A stretch of 64,000 bases of DNA from assembly GCF_001411555.2 (NCBI RefSeq), contig NC_049910.1, positions 31,157,150 to 31,221,149 on the forward strand, in the 5' to 3' direction. The position numbers were made by a program, and so were the translations under genes. Below are positions 44,587 to 61,306 of this stretch, piece by piece. The notes beneath the pieces are model-generated. The model ran no database searches. It was not told the DNA's origin and was given only the letters and a program-made list of their open reading frames with translations. The stretch comes from Juglans regia. Its lineage: Eukaryota > Streptophyta > Magnoliopsida > Fagales > Juglandaceae. Positions within the stretch are counted from its first letter, which is position 1. The number at the start of each line of letters is the position of its first letter.

Positions 44587-45048
44587 TGTAACCAGTTGAC
44601 CAACGAAGACCAAGAACAGATCTGAGACAGGTTCATGCATGGAGAAGGAGAAAGGGATTTTGGGAAGGAAGTAATTAGATCGTGGGAGGATGTACTTGCT
44701 GTTGGAAAGGTGTTTTACAAAAGGGAGTTATGCTAGTTGAGGGCTTTGACCAACAAGCTCCTGATGGACTCAACCTTTTTAGTGTCTTTTGCATGTAGTG
44801 TTTTTCTTTAGTATTTACGTCTATAATGAGTATTGGGCCACGACCTAAGATTTATTTTAGCCCTTCTTTTAATTCAGACTTTAGTTAGGCCCAGTTTGGA
44901 AACCTCAATATGTAAGAGCCATGTTACTCAGTTATCAGATCATCGCAAAAGACTGGAAACTTTTGTTTTTCTCTCTCATTTTTCTCTGGAGGTACTCACT
45001 TTTGAAGTGAGATTTGCAATTTCTACTATATTTATCAGATATGTTACA
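44587..45048 (+). repeat. 3' LTR of chromovirus
   Basis: Partner of 39721-40183; the inner part is also copied again downstream. Confidence 0.9.
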
Positions 45049-45979
45049 CAATAGTAGATTTCGTTAGTGCGTCTTTATATACCGTGCATATGCTATATAA
45101 GATTTTGAAAAACTATTTTAAATGCAGTGTTTGAAATTAGAAGAATATAATCTATGTTGATTTTGTCTCTTCTGAAAAATTGAGGCATTTGAGGACTTTA
45201 GAAGATTAGAATAGGATTTTAATTAAATTAACTGCATCTCATTTTTCCTTATTATAGTGGTTGAAGCATTGTGTGCCTTTTACATTATATGGAGAAGGAG
45301 ATCTGAGACAGGTTCATGCATGGAGAAGGAGAAAGGGATTTTGGGAAGGAAGTAATTAGATCGTGGGAGGATGTACTTGCTGTTGGAAAGGTGTTTTACA
45401 AAAGGGAGTTATGCTAGTTGAGGGCTTTGACCAACAAGCTCCTGATGGACTCAACCTTTTTAGTGTCTTTTGCATGTAGTGTTTTTCTTTAGTATTTACG
45501 TCTATAATGAGTATTGGGCCACGACCTAAGATTTATTTTAGCCCTTCTTTTAATTCAGACTTTAGTTAGGCCCAGTTTGGAAACCTCAATATGTAAGAGC
45601 CATGTTACTCAGTTATCAGATCATCGCAAAAGACTGGAAACTTTTGTTTTTCTCTCTCATTTTTCTCTGGAGGTACTCACTTTTGAAGTGAGATTTGCAA
45701 TTTCTACTATATTTATCAGATATGTTACACAATAGTAGATTTCGTTAGTGCGTCTTTATATACCGTGCATATGCTATATAAGATTTTGAAAAACTATTTT
45801 AAATGCAGTGTTTGAAATTAGAAGAATATAATCTATGTTGATTTTGTCTCTTCTGAAAAATTGAGGCATTTGAGGACTTTAGAAGATTAGAATAGGATTT
45901 TAATTAAATTAACTGCATCTCATTTTTCCTTATTATAGTGGTTGAAGCATTGTGTGCCTTTTACATTATATGGGCTTTT
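44618..45979. repeat. 681-bp tandem duplication of 3' LTR plus flank
   Basis: 44618-45298 and 45299-45973 read the same wherever I compared them, at a constant offset of 681. The unit starts inside the LTR and runs past its end into flank. The junction lies in GGAGAAGGAG, a string that also occurs in the LTR. Confidence 0.92.
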
Positions 45980-46002
45980 CCTTTATAATAAACTTCTAAG
46001 GC

Positions 46003-46320
46003 ATGTTTGGACATTTTGAATATCTCATAATTTTGTGAATAATAGTGGAATAGTTTGAGGGAAGATGTTTTATTAGGTTTTGAAAAATGAGAGAAAAAAT
46101 GTTGATAAAAATATTATAAAGTTAAAAAATTGTTTGAATATTATTTTTATTTTGAAATTTGTAAAAATCGTATTGATTTTTATATTTGAATAATTTGATA
46201 ATTATTAGATTAAAAATGTGAAAATTTGAAATTGAAAACTATTTTGTATTTGGGTGATGTTTAGGAATGAAATTATGAAAAGTTTTGACAAGCTTGAGAA
46301 TTCTCATGATGTTCATCCAT
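46003..46320. mobile_element. Tourist-like MITE
   Basis: Starts TAAGGCATGTTTGGACATTT and contains the family AT-rich interior; the right end is diverged (AGAATTCTCATGATG). Confidence 0.55.
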
Positions 46321-46936
46321 GCCCCATTAAAAACCATGGGTCTCACACCATGTTATGGAATATGAAAGAAACACAAGTATATTGAGCACATTGGACGGTT
46401 TAAAAAATTTGGACAAAGTTAATGATTGTATTGGACATTTCAGAAATTAGACAAAGTTATGAGAAGGTTAGAGTTTTCTGCGTGAGATCAGGCAATTTGA
46501 AGTCTCATTTGCTACGCTCTGCTCTTTACTTTTGACCTTCTTTGTCAAGTCATATATGTAGTTCTGAATCCATACATCCTATTATGTAGACATTTGGCAT
46601 GGAACTTCTTTGCTACTGAGAAAATCCCGATCGAGTACAAGGTATCTTGACTTGTTTGGCTAGATCAATGGATTGGCCTATATCTTTGTGTATGGATCTA
46701 TTTTGTTCTAGATAAGATTGTTAAAAACCAGGATCTAGATGCCTTTTCATCCTAATAAGGGTACAAGAAGAAGGATGGAAGAAATAGATTCTAAGCAAGA
46801 TCTTCAAAGGGGAACCTAAAAGACAGATATCTTTCTCCGAAAATTGAGAAGAGTTCCTAAAAGAAAGGCATGGTCTCATTTGTGGCAATTCTACTTTCAT
46901 AGTTTTTTTTTTAAATCAAAACGTATCACCTTGTAT

Positions 46937-48132
46937 TCATTGATAAAGATTGATGTCAATACATCTCATGTCCTTTTCTAGAATTTGACTAATACAATCA
47001 GGAAATTCTTCTATCCATATATGTTCAGAAACTAAACTTAAAGCATTTTTTGCAAGTATTTGAGCTACCTCATTAGAGTTTCTATGCACAAATTGTACTT
47101 TCCAATCTATCCTATTCTTGAGCATCTTCTTTGCATCTTTAATCACATCCCATAGTCTGGAAATTCTTCATTATCTTCATTAATAGCCTTGACAATGTTT
47201 TGAGCATCACCTTCAAAAACAACCCTACAAAAGTTAAGGTCACTGCAAATCTCCATAGCTCTCCATAGGTCTAGGCTCTCTGTTGTTGCTGCTTGCTGTA
47301 CATGCCCTCTTTGACCACAGACAGCTGCTAAAACATCCCCATTCTCATCCCTTATAACAATTCTTATTCCCATCTTTCTCTCCCTTTGAGCAAGTGCTGC
47401 ATCCCAATTGGCTTTCACATAAAACATCCCCATTCTCATCCCTTATAACAATTCTTATTCCCATCTTTCTCTCCCTTTGAGCAAGTGCTGCATCCCTATT
47501 GGCTTTCACATAATTTTCTCTCAGTTTCTTCCAACTCACTTGCCTCACAGTAAATACATTAGGTTGGTTCCTGCATATTAAGCTTTGAGCCCTTTGAAAC
47601 TCTTCTACCTCATCCCTTGCAATACTTAGGACTTGCCCAGATTTTTTAGAACAGTTTTAAAAAATGAGTTGGTTTCTTCTTATCCACAGAGCCCTCATCA
47701 CAGCTGTTGTTTCTTCTAGTTCAACTTTTGACAGTTTCATCATCATTTTTCCCCAGAGATCCAGTAAGTCATCTTCATCAGTACACCATTTTTGAATTAT
47801 AATCAGTGACTCAAGCCACACATCATTTGTTGCAGTACACTTCCATTGAACATGCATAACATCCTCTCCCTCCTTTTTACAAATTGGACAGAGATCACTA
47901 TCCACCAACTTCTTCGAGTATAACTTCTTCCTTGTAGGTAGGTAGTCATTCCCTGCCTTACATAAAATAATTTTACCTTTTCTAATATGTTCAACTCCCA
48001 TATACCCTTCCATCTAATGTATGCTTCTTCTCTTTTTGAGGTTTCTCTTCTGATGGCTCTTCTCCTCTCAACCTCCAGGTAGGAGGCACTTTTTACAGAA
48101 AAAAGACCCTTCTTGGAAGGCCCCCACACCAT
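46937..48132 (-). pseudogene. LINE ORF2 zinc-binding and RNase H region, broken
   Basis: 47657-48132 holds the zf-RVT region (CPICKKEGEDVMHVQWKC). 46937-47548 holds an RVT_3-type RNase H (VKANWDAALAQRERKMGI, FEGDAQNIVKAINED, RNSNEVAQILAKNAL). A 91-bp tandem duplication (about 47330-47420 and 47421-47511) repeats the start of the RNase H and shifts its frame. Confidence 0.85.
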
Positions 48133-48496
48133 TTTATCTTCTGTATTCGTTTTACTAAGGGAATACTTAAAATTTGCTCTGCCTCATCTTCATTAAAAAT
48201 GTTTGTGACAAGTTCCTCATTCCACTCCCCTCTATTCTGCTGTATCAGCTCCTCCACTTTAGCATCCCCATCTATCATCCACACTGGTGACTGAACATAG
48301 TAAGAAACAAGTGATGACAACCATTTTTGCCTCCATATTCTTATGTTTTTACCATTCCCCACCCTCCATCTCAGCCCCTCCTTTATCAGACCTAAAGCCT
48401 TCCACACGCTTCTCCATATCAAAGAGGGTTTGGATCACAACTTAGCCTCCAACAGGGAAGTCCCTCTAAAGTATTTATGTTTGTAAATGTCGATAG

Positions 48497-50172
48497 CTAA
48501 GCTGTTGGGGTTATGTAAAAACCTCCATCCCTGCTGAGCCAACAAAGCTTTATTGAAGCATTCCACATCTCTAAAACCCAGCCCTCCCAAACCTTTTTGC
48601 TTTCCCAAAGACTCCCACCTGCTCCAATTATACCCCTGTTCTTGTGTTGGTTGCACCACCAAAATTTTGCAAACATTATATCTAGCTCAGTACACAACTT
48701 TTTTGGAAACTGAAAAACACTCATAGTGTATGCAGGCACAACTTGAAGGACTGCCTTGATAAGTATCTCATTTCCTTCAGTAGACAGGAATGAATTTTTC
48801 CAATTATTAATCTTCTTCCACACTCTTTCTTTGATGCCTCTAAAGGTTTAGTACTTTGATCTTCCCACTACTGAGGGCAGGCCCAGATATTTTTTCATAG
48901 CAACCAACCATCACAGTTCCACTTCTTCTCTTATCATTTCTTTCTCTCTTGAACTAGTGTTGGAACTAAAGAAAATGGCAGATTTTTCTTTGTTCAGCAC
49001 CTGACCTGAGGCTTTTTCACAGACTAGTAACATAGCTTGCAGCTTTCTCCATTCCTCTACTTTTGCTCTACCAAGTAATACACAATCATCAGCAAATAGT
49101 AGGTGGTTTACTCTAGTTCCTCCCCTAGCCATTGTGACCCCCCTTGTATCCCATTTCATGTCAGAAGCATTGAGAAGTGAAGATAAACCTTCAGCACACA
49201 ATATAAAGAGGTAGGGAGACAAGGGGTCTCCCTGTCTCAAACCTCTTGAGGGACATAACTTGGAACCTGATATTCCATTGGTTAAAACTGAGAAAGAGAC
49301 TGAGGATACACACATCATTATTAACTCAGCCTATCTTATGCAGAAACTCAATTAATTTATTCATAATTGCTTCTAAGTAAGGCCACTCAATCATGTCATG
49401 TGCCTTAGACATATCGAGTTTTATAGCCATATTTCCATATTTGTCTCTCTTCCTAGCCTTCATTGAATGCAACAACTCGTAAGCCACCATGATGTTGTCA
49501 GTGATTAATCTCCTAAGGATGAAGGCACTTTGATTAGGAGAGATTAAATCAGCCAATACAGTTTTTAGTCTATTAGCCAATACTTTTGACATGATCTTGT
49601 AGGCCACATTACATAGACTAATTGGTTGATGTTCACTGACTATACTAGGATTTGATACTTTTGGAATGAGGACAATGTAGGTGAAATTGACAGAGGGATC
49701 AAAATATATAGTTACCATTTAACCAAGATAAAACAGTCCTGCTGACTTCATCTCCAATGATATGCCAATGACTTTGGTGGAAACAGGCTCCAAAGCCATC
49801 TGGGCCAGGTGACTTCAGAGGTGCCATCTGCTTTATAGCATCCTCAATCTCCCTTTTAGTAAAGGTCTTTGTAAGAGCTTCATTCATTTTCCCTGTCACT
49901 CGAGCCTCCAAATGCTTCAGACAGTCATCAATCTCCTGTTGGATAGGTGATAAGGATGTGAATAAACTCCCTAAAAACTTATTGAAAGCTCCTTCCACAT
50001 CTTCATGTTTCGAGTGACATCTGTTTAGGTCATCCCTTATTGATATAATTCTGTTTTTCCTTCTCCTTTGATTAGCACAACTATGGAAATATTTGGTATT
50101 TTTATCCCCTAACTGGTACCAATTCACTCTAGCCCTTTGTCTCCATTTTAAATCTTCTTTATCTAATAACAA
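48497..50172 (-). pseudogene. LINE ORF2 reverse transcriptase region, broken
   Basis: 49699-50172: NWYQLGDKNTKYFH and APLKSPGPDGFGACFHQSHW. 49326-49718: YIVLIPKV, ISLCNVAYKIMSKVLANRLK and NQSAFILRRLITDNI. 48911-49318: GLRQGDPLSPYLFILCAEGL and the catalytic LLFADDC box. 48435-48823: KINNWKNSFLSTEGNEILIK and GGLGFRDVECFNKALLAQQG. Consecutive pieces are in different frames or separated by stops. Confidence 0.88.
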
Positions 50173-51360
50173 CCCAATCTCCTTCTGTATTCTTTTAATC
50201 TCTCCAAAATTGTGTCTATTCTCATTTCCTTGAGCATTTTTAGGAACTGGATTTTCTGCTTCAGCTCTCTCCCTCTATGTTCCCCATTCTTCCTACACAA
50301 CTAAGTAGAACTCTTTTACTATCAACCAAGCTGTCTTGTAGGTTCTTTGGGGTACCATCTTCCATCATCCTCTCTTCCCATACCTTCTTTAAGGCCACCA
50401 CACAGTCCTCTAAAGCACAGCTAGCTTCATTACCTGAACAACTTCCTTTCTCTCCTTTCCTCATCTCCCTTCTGGTTCATGCAAAGTAATAAAGGTCTAT
50501 GGTTAGAACTTCTAGCTGCCAGCACTCCTAACTGCAATTCTACTTTCATAGTTGACCTATGTGGTAAGGGCACACCAAACCTTTTGTGTTGTTGTGTCAA
50601 CACAGCTATAGGATTTGACGACCCTGGACATGTAAATAATTTCTTATGCTTGATGCTAGCCATCGTATGCTTGACTTTCATTTTGGGTGATTTGTAGATG
50701 GAAGATTAGCTTCTTAAGGAAATCCATTGGTGAATGCTGTTGTGGTCATTGTGGCTAGACTATGTCTTTAAGCCAGGCCTTTGATTGAATTGTTTGTGCC
50801 CCGGTTTACAAAGCCTTGTTTGGAGGTTGGTTTTGTGCATTTCATCCCTACTGAAAATAATCTCTTGGTTTTCCTACGTAGCATACAATTGCAATGATGG
50901 GTTATGGACCTGAAGATTGAAGTTTTGTTCTGGAATTGACATACAACTACGGAGTGACTGAATATGACAAGGCTTATGCTCTATTTGATGTTGACCCATA
51001 TTATCACTATCTCACGCACGCGTGCTTGTGCATGACACTGGCCGTACATTTTTTTTTTTTTGAGAAAAGAATATGAGGGCGCGTGCATACTTTGACCCCC
51101 ATAAGGCATTAATGGAATATTTGAAATCACTCTGTATATCCTCACTTCGTAACGGACTATATAATATTCATGGCATTCAAAAAGAATGGAACGTTTCTCA
51201 TTCAGACCAGTTCCCCCCTTTTCTTTTTTTGCAATATTAATGGCTGCAAGAGATAACTCAGAGGAGGACCCAAAGCTGTTTTGCTTTACAGCAAAACACT
51301 ACGTACGTTGGCCATTCTAACCATTCCATCAAAGCTATGTAGTCGAATCCTCAAAACCAT

Positions 51361-51785
51361 TTGAGGGAACTCAATCACTTCAAGTTGATGGCTTTCAATA
51401 CTAAAGGGAGGTCCAGGATGGAGAGAACCAACTCCGCAGTGTTGCAGACAGTGAGCAGTAATGGAGGGCTTTCATCTGAATTGTGTGTCACCCAGCTTGA
51501 TGATGAAGAAGATGATCCTGAAGTGAAGTCAGATGCCGAGTCCTAGAGTTGCCATCAAGTGGAAGTTGATGATGATGATGATGATGTTGATGACGATGAT
51601 GATAATCTGTGTGAGGATGAGCAGTGCATTGATGGATTGCTGTTTAAGGAAGAAGATAGAGTTGTTGGCAGGGATGGTGGGTTCTCAAGGATTTGGAGAG
51701 AAGAAATGGATATCTGCATTTCATATGATGATTTAGGTTTTGACCTTCTGCTCTGCTTTGTAACTTTATTTTGCAATTTTACTTG

Positions 51786-51855
<70 letters not shown>

Positions 51856-51945
51856 AATCTAGAATGGCTTGTGATAGAATGGTATAGTTCTTTGGTTCTT
51901 AAAAGTAATTCTTTCTTTTTAAATTCCAACTTTTACTCTTTTTAA
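51361..51945 (+). pseudogene. Unrecognised acidic reading frame with one internal TAG
   Basis: One frame runs from Met at 51361 through DEEDDPEVKSDAES to a TAG at 51544-51546, and continues open in the same frame with a run of Asp (VEVDDDDDDVDDDDD) and CIDGLLFKEEDRVVGRDG, into a (CT)n/(TA)n repeat that encodes the meaningless end. I do not recognise the family. It may be a small plant gene with a nonsense mutation, two exons of something else, or chance. No splice structure was evident. Confidence 0.35.
51788..51851. repeat. Compound (CT)n-(TA)n microsatellite
   Basis: About 14 CT units directly followed by about 17 TA units. Confidence 0.9.
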
Positions 51946-51949
51946 ACAA

Positions 51950-54350
51950 TTTCTAACTTTTCTTTCACCACTTATCCCCCCCTCGCCCCAAGTTAGCTGA
52001 AGTTGAAAAAAAATATTATTTCTAAAAGGGGAAAATGTGGATGGAAAGACAATATAAGCCAACCAATATCTAGAAATACACCAATACATCATGTTAGAAT
52101 ATTTAGAAGACAATTAACTTCGTTTTCTCCAATTAATTTATTTATTTTTTTATACTTGGTAATTTAATACATTTATTTATTTATTTTGTAGATAAGATCC
52201 ATTAGAGTTCTTTTTTTATTTTTATTTTCTAAGCAGATCTATTAGAGTTCATACCCAAATACTATAACCTAAATAACTCAACGTTGTTTATATAATTTAT
52301 AATGAGAAAGATAAATACATACAATAGTTTACACCTAAGTATTTTTTTTTTTAGGCCTATCACAAATGAGATCAAATGAGATGAGATGAATTGAGATTAA
52401 AGTTAAAAGTTGAATAAAATATTATTAGAATATACTTTTTTAATATTATTAGAATATACTTTTTTAATAGAACGCGTAGAGTAAATAATAGCTAATAAGA
52501 CAAATTTTTTTTTTTAAATGATTCTTTAAGAAAACTAGAACGCCGTTTGATAGTGGAGTTTGCGCTTATAATATTACCGTTTTCAGTCTGCGAAGAAACA
52601 CACTAATTTATTTTTTTAACCCATTTTTGTGCTTGCATTTTCATATTTAAAGAAAAAACAATAGAAAAAAATCGTTGTTTCTCATAAAACTATCACTCAT
52701 TTTATATTATCGAGTTCTTCAATATTAAGTGAAAAGTTTAGTACTAATTTCGAGATCATTTAAAATTAAGTGATAGACTGAGAGAAGAAAAACAAAATAC
52801 TTACGCTGAGTGGGTCATGATAGTAGCACAATGCAAGAACTCCCAAAGGGTTAGAGGTGGAGTCAAAACGCAAAAAAGAAGGGTGGTGGCATCTAAGACG
52901 ATGAAGGCAAAGTATAATTTTTTATCCATGCAATTTAAATGCCCACATACCTCCTTTATAGGACAATATGACTTTATCCTCTTCAGATATCTTATCTTCC
53001 ATTCTACTTCCTTGGCTGTGCTAGCATTGACTGGAGGATGCACCCCCCAATTCTCGCCAGCTTTATAACTGAAATCCACCAGCATATTTGCTCGCGCTTG
53101 GCACCGTAAAACAACAGATATCCACATAAACACACCAAGATGAGTTTCTGAAATTCAGCCTGGAATCCCAGTCTCATAGCAGAAACACACCAAATAAAAG
53201 TGTGTGATGGCTTCCTTGCAATCTATAAATGAATTCAATAACTCCGATACGAATCTGCTTTCAAACGTAATGTACCTGGCAGTTAGCATCGAAAATGCGT
53301 CTCAAACAGTAATGGACCATCAACATGTTATGGGTTCTTAGATCTCCAGATTGAAGAGCACAGATATTAACAATATGCCAAACATCCAGCATAGAGGATT
53401 TTGCAGATTTCACCATATCCAACTACTAATTGTGGTGCATTTACTACCCCGGGAAAGAGAAAGGAATAATCTAATGCATCCCTTGAGGGAAGCCGGTTCT
53501 GCCTGGTGAGAAACCCCCGATTTCACAATTTTTGTTGACATCAAGTGGGTGCAAAAATCATGCCAACTCCAAATCTCTAGATCAGCATACAGGAAATACC
53601 ATAATGCCAACATTTCCTATATGCCTTCTTCCTCATTAAGCATTTCCCTGCCACATTTCATCCTGCAAACAATGTTGTGGAAAAAGAAATCCTGCAAATT
53701 GCAAAGTATGAACTGATAACTGAGCAGGTTATTTAAATCTAATCGTAAACATGAACATCAACAAGCTATAATTACTTAAAGGCTTTAAATAACATCTTGA
53801 AACAAAACTAAAAACCACTGATCCTCTTTAAACAATGAAAGGAAAATAGAATCAAGCATGATTTATGTTGGGGGTATAGTCAGATCTAAATATGTAGAAA
53901 GGCAAATTGAGAAATCATAAACAATAGCATGGATTATATTATCAAGAAAAGAAAAAAAACAACCAAGATTCTCCAAAGTTCTATGCAATTCTAAAATATG
54001 AACAGTCACTTACAAACACTTTTAACGATCTATCCCCTACAAAGGTCAACTTTTTTTTGGGACAAGTACCTTTTATATGTCATAATGCTAGAACTCACTG
54101 AGACACTTCTCCCCTCATTCAAAATTAAATTTAAGAAACACATGTTGATCTGATCACTTTGAGAAATCAGTGCTACGATGTAAAACCCTTTGAATCAGTC
54201 AAAAGCAAGAAAACCAAAACTTAAACTTCTTCAGTTTGAACTCCCACTTAGGGATGCTTCAGATAAGGCACACAATATGGACATCAAGATTATTGCACTA
54301 GGTAAAATTCCTCCAGCAGAACACACGGGTCTGATCCAAAAGATACAGAA
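51950..54350. other. Intergenic stretch downstream of the kinase gene, no recognised gene
   Basis: AT-rich to 52800, including a Tourist-like MITE fragment near 52358-52420 and a direct repeat ATTATTAGAATATACTTTTT (twice, about 52422-52465). From 52800 to 53700 composition is more gene-like, with minus-strand open frames at 52801-53133 and 53410-53613, but neither resembles a protein I know and no splice pattern is convincing. A decayed gene or non-coding transcript is possible. Confidence 0.45.
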
Positions 54351-54355
54351 TATTA

Positions 54356-54715
54356 GGCCTGGTTTGGATAGAGATATGCTTCCATCTATCCCATCTCATC
54401 TCAATATCCAAACATCACAAATACAAACACTTTTCAATTTCAAATCTTCAACTTTTTCATCTAATCATTACCTAATTATTATAACTTTCCCAAACTTCCA
54501 AACAAAACACAAAAAATAAATCAACTTTTTCAAATCTCAAAACATAAATAATATTAAAAAATTATATTCTAACAATATTTTAACTTTATAATATTTTTAT
54601 TCAACTTTTTCTCTCCCTTCCCAAATCCCCATAAAACATCTTAATTCAAATATTTCACTACTATTCACAAACCATCTCAACTCATCTCATCTCAACTCAC
54701 TATCCAAACCAGGCC
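54356..54715. mobile_element. Complete Tourist-like MITE (reference copy for the family)
   Basis: 360 bp with near-perfect terminal inverted repeats GGCCTGGTTTGGATAG and CTATCCAAACCAGGCC, bordered by TTA/TAA. The interior is AT-rich, with ATCTCATCTCAAC-type text near both ends. Relatives lie at about 2285, 17579, 22868, 23331, 36425, 46003 and 52358. Confidence 0.85.
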
Positions 54716-55291
54716 TAAGTTACACCAACAACTCATAACCATGGATCAAGTAAAATAAAATTAATCAAAGTAAAAATGTCACCAGCCAGCATATGGCACA
54801 AAAGGCACCTACTATATATGACTAGAAATGGGAATTAAAGTATACTTTCACACATCATTCACATTACATAGGACTGTAAATACAAGTTCTCTGTGAGCCA
54901 CTTGTGAAATCTATGTACAGCACAGGACCCAAGTTTTTTGTAGTCTGTGTTTATAACAATTGTGATTGTAGTCACCTTAAGAAAAAATTACGCAAGCTGG
55001 CATCAATAGAGGAACCAATGCAGCACATCACATTAGTGGCACATTGCAGCCTCTGTAGATGCATTACCAGAATCTTCTCGACAGACACAAAGTGAAGAAC
55101 AAAACACCGATCACCACACATTTGCAGCTTCAAAGGTTGTGTCCCTAGAATCTTCTTGAGCATATCCCACAACAAAACAATACACTGCAAAATAGTCAAC
55201 AATACAATTAATGTGTCGAATGGGAAAGCAAACTAAGAAAGAATCCAACCTATAATGTCATTGAAGTATGATCCTGATAAATTACCATGTA

Positions 55292-60518
<5,227 letters not shown>

Positions 60519-60545
60519 GGTAGAGATTCAATGATCCGGATCCCT

Positions 60546-60584
<39 letters not shown>

Positions 60585-61130
60585 AAAAGATAGCTAGGAT
60601 TTTGGATTTTGGATTTTGGATCCGAAGAACGAGAACAAGAACAACAAGAGCTGGAGGATCAAAAATTGAGAGAGAACGAGAAGGGGGCGGTGCAGAGACT
60701 ATTGTTTTATAGTTGAGAAAGAACTGAAGCCACACAGGTAAATACAAAGAGAGCGTGATTTGTTGATAAAGAGGGAAAGTTGAGGGGTAGTCTTGGCATT
60801 TCAAGTGAGGTGGAGACGGGTTGACTTGTTGACACTCGGAATCTAGGATTACAAATAGAATTAAAATAAGATTCAAAATTAGGAAAATTGTTTGAATTGA
60901 ATTATTTTAAAATAAATAAATTTGAATTGGATATTTTAAGGTTATTGAAAAATATAAAATTATATATATAATAATAAATTAAAATTTTAATATAAATTCA
61001 AGATTCTTATATTGTAGCACAAAGGATAAAAATAAAATGGATATCTAAGTTTTCATTGCTAATTTTTAACTTTTACAAAAGGTATTCTCCCAATTAGATA
61101 TTTTCATTAATATTTTATTAAAAGAAAAAG
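60519..61130 (-). promoter_or_regulatory. Kinase 5' leader and promoter region
   Basis: A (CT)n run at 60551-60581 reads (GA)n on the gene strand, about 35-65 bases before the start codon, a common plant 5' UTR feature. Upstream (60890-61050) is AT-rich. No specific operator was recognised. Confidence 0.5.
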
Positions 61131-61139
61131 TTATTTCTT

Positions 61140-61306
61140 CCGCTAGTAGCTTCCGTTGGAGGCTATAGTTAGATTTTTTTTTTTATTTTTTTTTTTATAA
61201 TATTATAAATTTTTTTAAAAATATTTAAAAATAATAGAAAAAGTACATATAAAAAAAACACAAAAAAATCAAAATTATCAGGCGGGAGTTCCTAGCGGTG
61301 GGAGTA
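61140..61306. mobile_element. MITE-like insertion
   Basis: The ends CCGCTAGTAGCTTCC and GGAGTTCCTAGCGGTGGG are imperfect inverted repeats around an AT-rich core, similar in style to 14972-15360. Confidence 0.55.

Larger units (their letters stand above)
39721..45048 (+). mobile_element. Ty3/gypsy chromovirus-type LTR retrotransposon
   Basis: LTRs 39721-40183 and 44587-45048 both start TGTAACCAGTTGACCA and end TGTTACA. They are flanked by CAATG and CAATA. The primer-binding site TGGTATCAGAG (40188-40198) fits initiator Met tRNA. Order: gag, protease, RT, RNase H, integrase, then a C-terminal chromodomain, which defines the chromovirus clade. All frames contain stops or shifts, and the LTRs differ visibly, so it is old. 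Confidence 0.88.
46904..50533 (-). mobile_element. LINE (L1-type), 5'-truncated, with 18-bp target duplication
   Basis: Bounded by GCAATTCTACTTTCATAG at 46886-46903 and again at 50534-50551. Its 3' end is on the left, shown as a T run (46904-46912), i.e. poly(A) on the minus strand. Contents from right to left: end of the endonuclease region (VLAARSSNHRPLLL), RT, zf-RVT, RNase H. Both duplication copies look identical, so the insertion is not very old, yet ORF2 is riddled with shifts and stops. Confidence 0.92.
46590..50980 (+). pseudogene. Glyoxalase I (lactoylglutathione lyase) gene fragment split by a LINE
   Basis: Glyoxalase I isomerises the methylglyoxal-glutathione adduct. Exon-like piece 46590-46641 follows an AG and reads FGMELL, then TGA and ENPD, ending before GTATCT. 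Exon-like piece 50882-50980 follows TACGTAG and reads HTIAMMGYGPED, a TGA stop (50918-50920), then LELTYNYGVTEYDKAYA. Both match consecutive parts of the second domain of plant plastid-type GLX1 (AFGMELL, then YTIAMMGYGPED and LELTYNYGVTEYDKGNAYA). The rest of the gene was not found nearby. The intron between them holds the LINE 46904-50533. Dead before or after that insertion; order not known. Confidence 0.78.

Noticed and set aside
44833..45735. Two identical 73-codon frames
   Set aside because: They are within the LTR and its tandem duplicate and read across the LTR end; not genes.
52801..53613. Minus-strand frames of 110 and 67 codons as a gene
   Set aside because: No recognisable domain or consistent splice pattern; listed only as an unexplained stretch.
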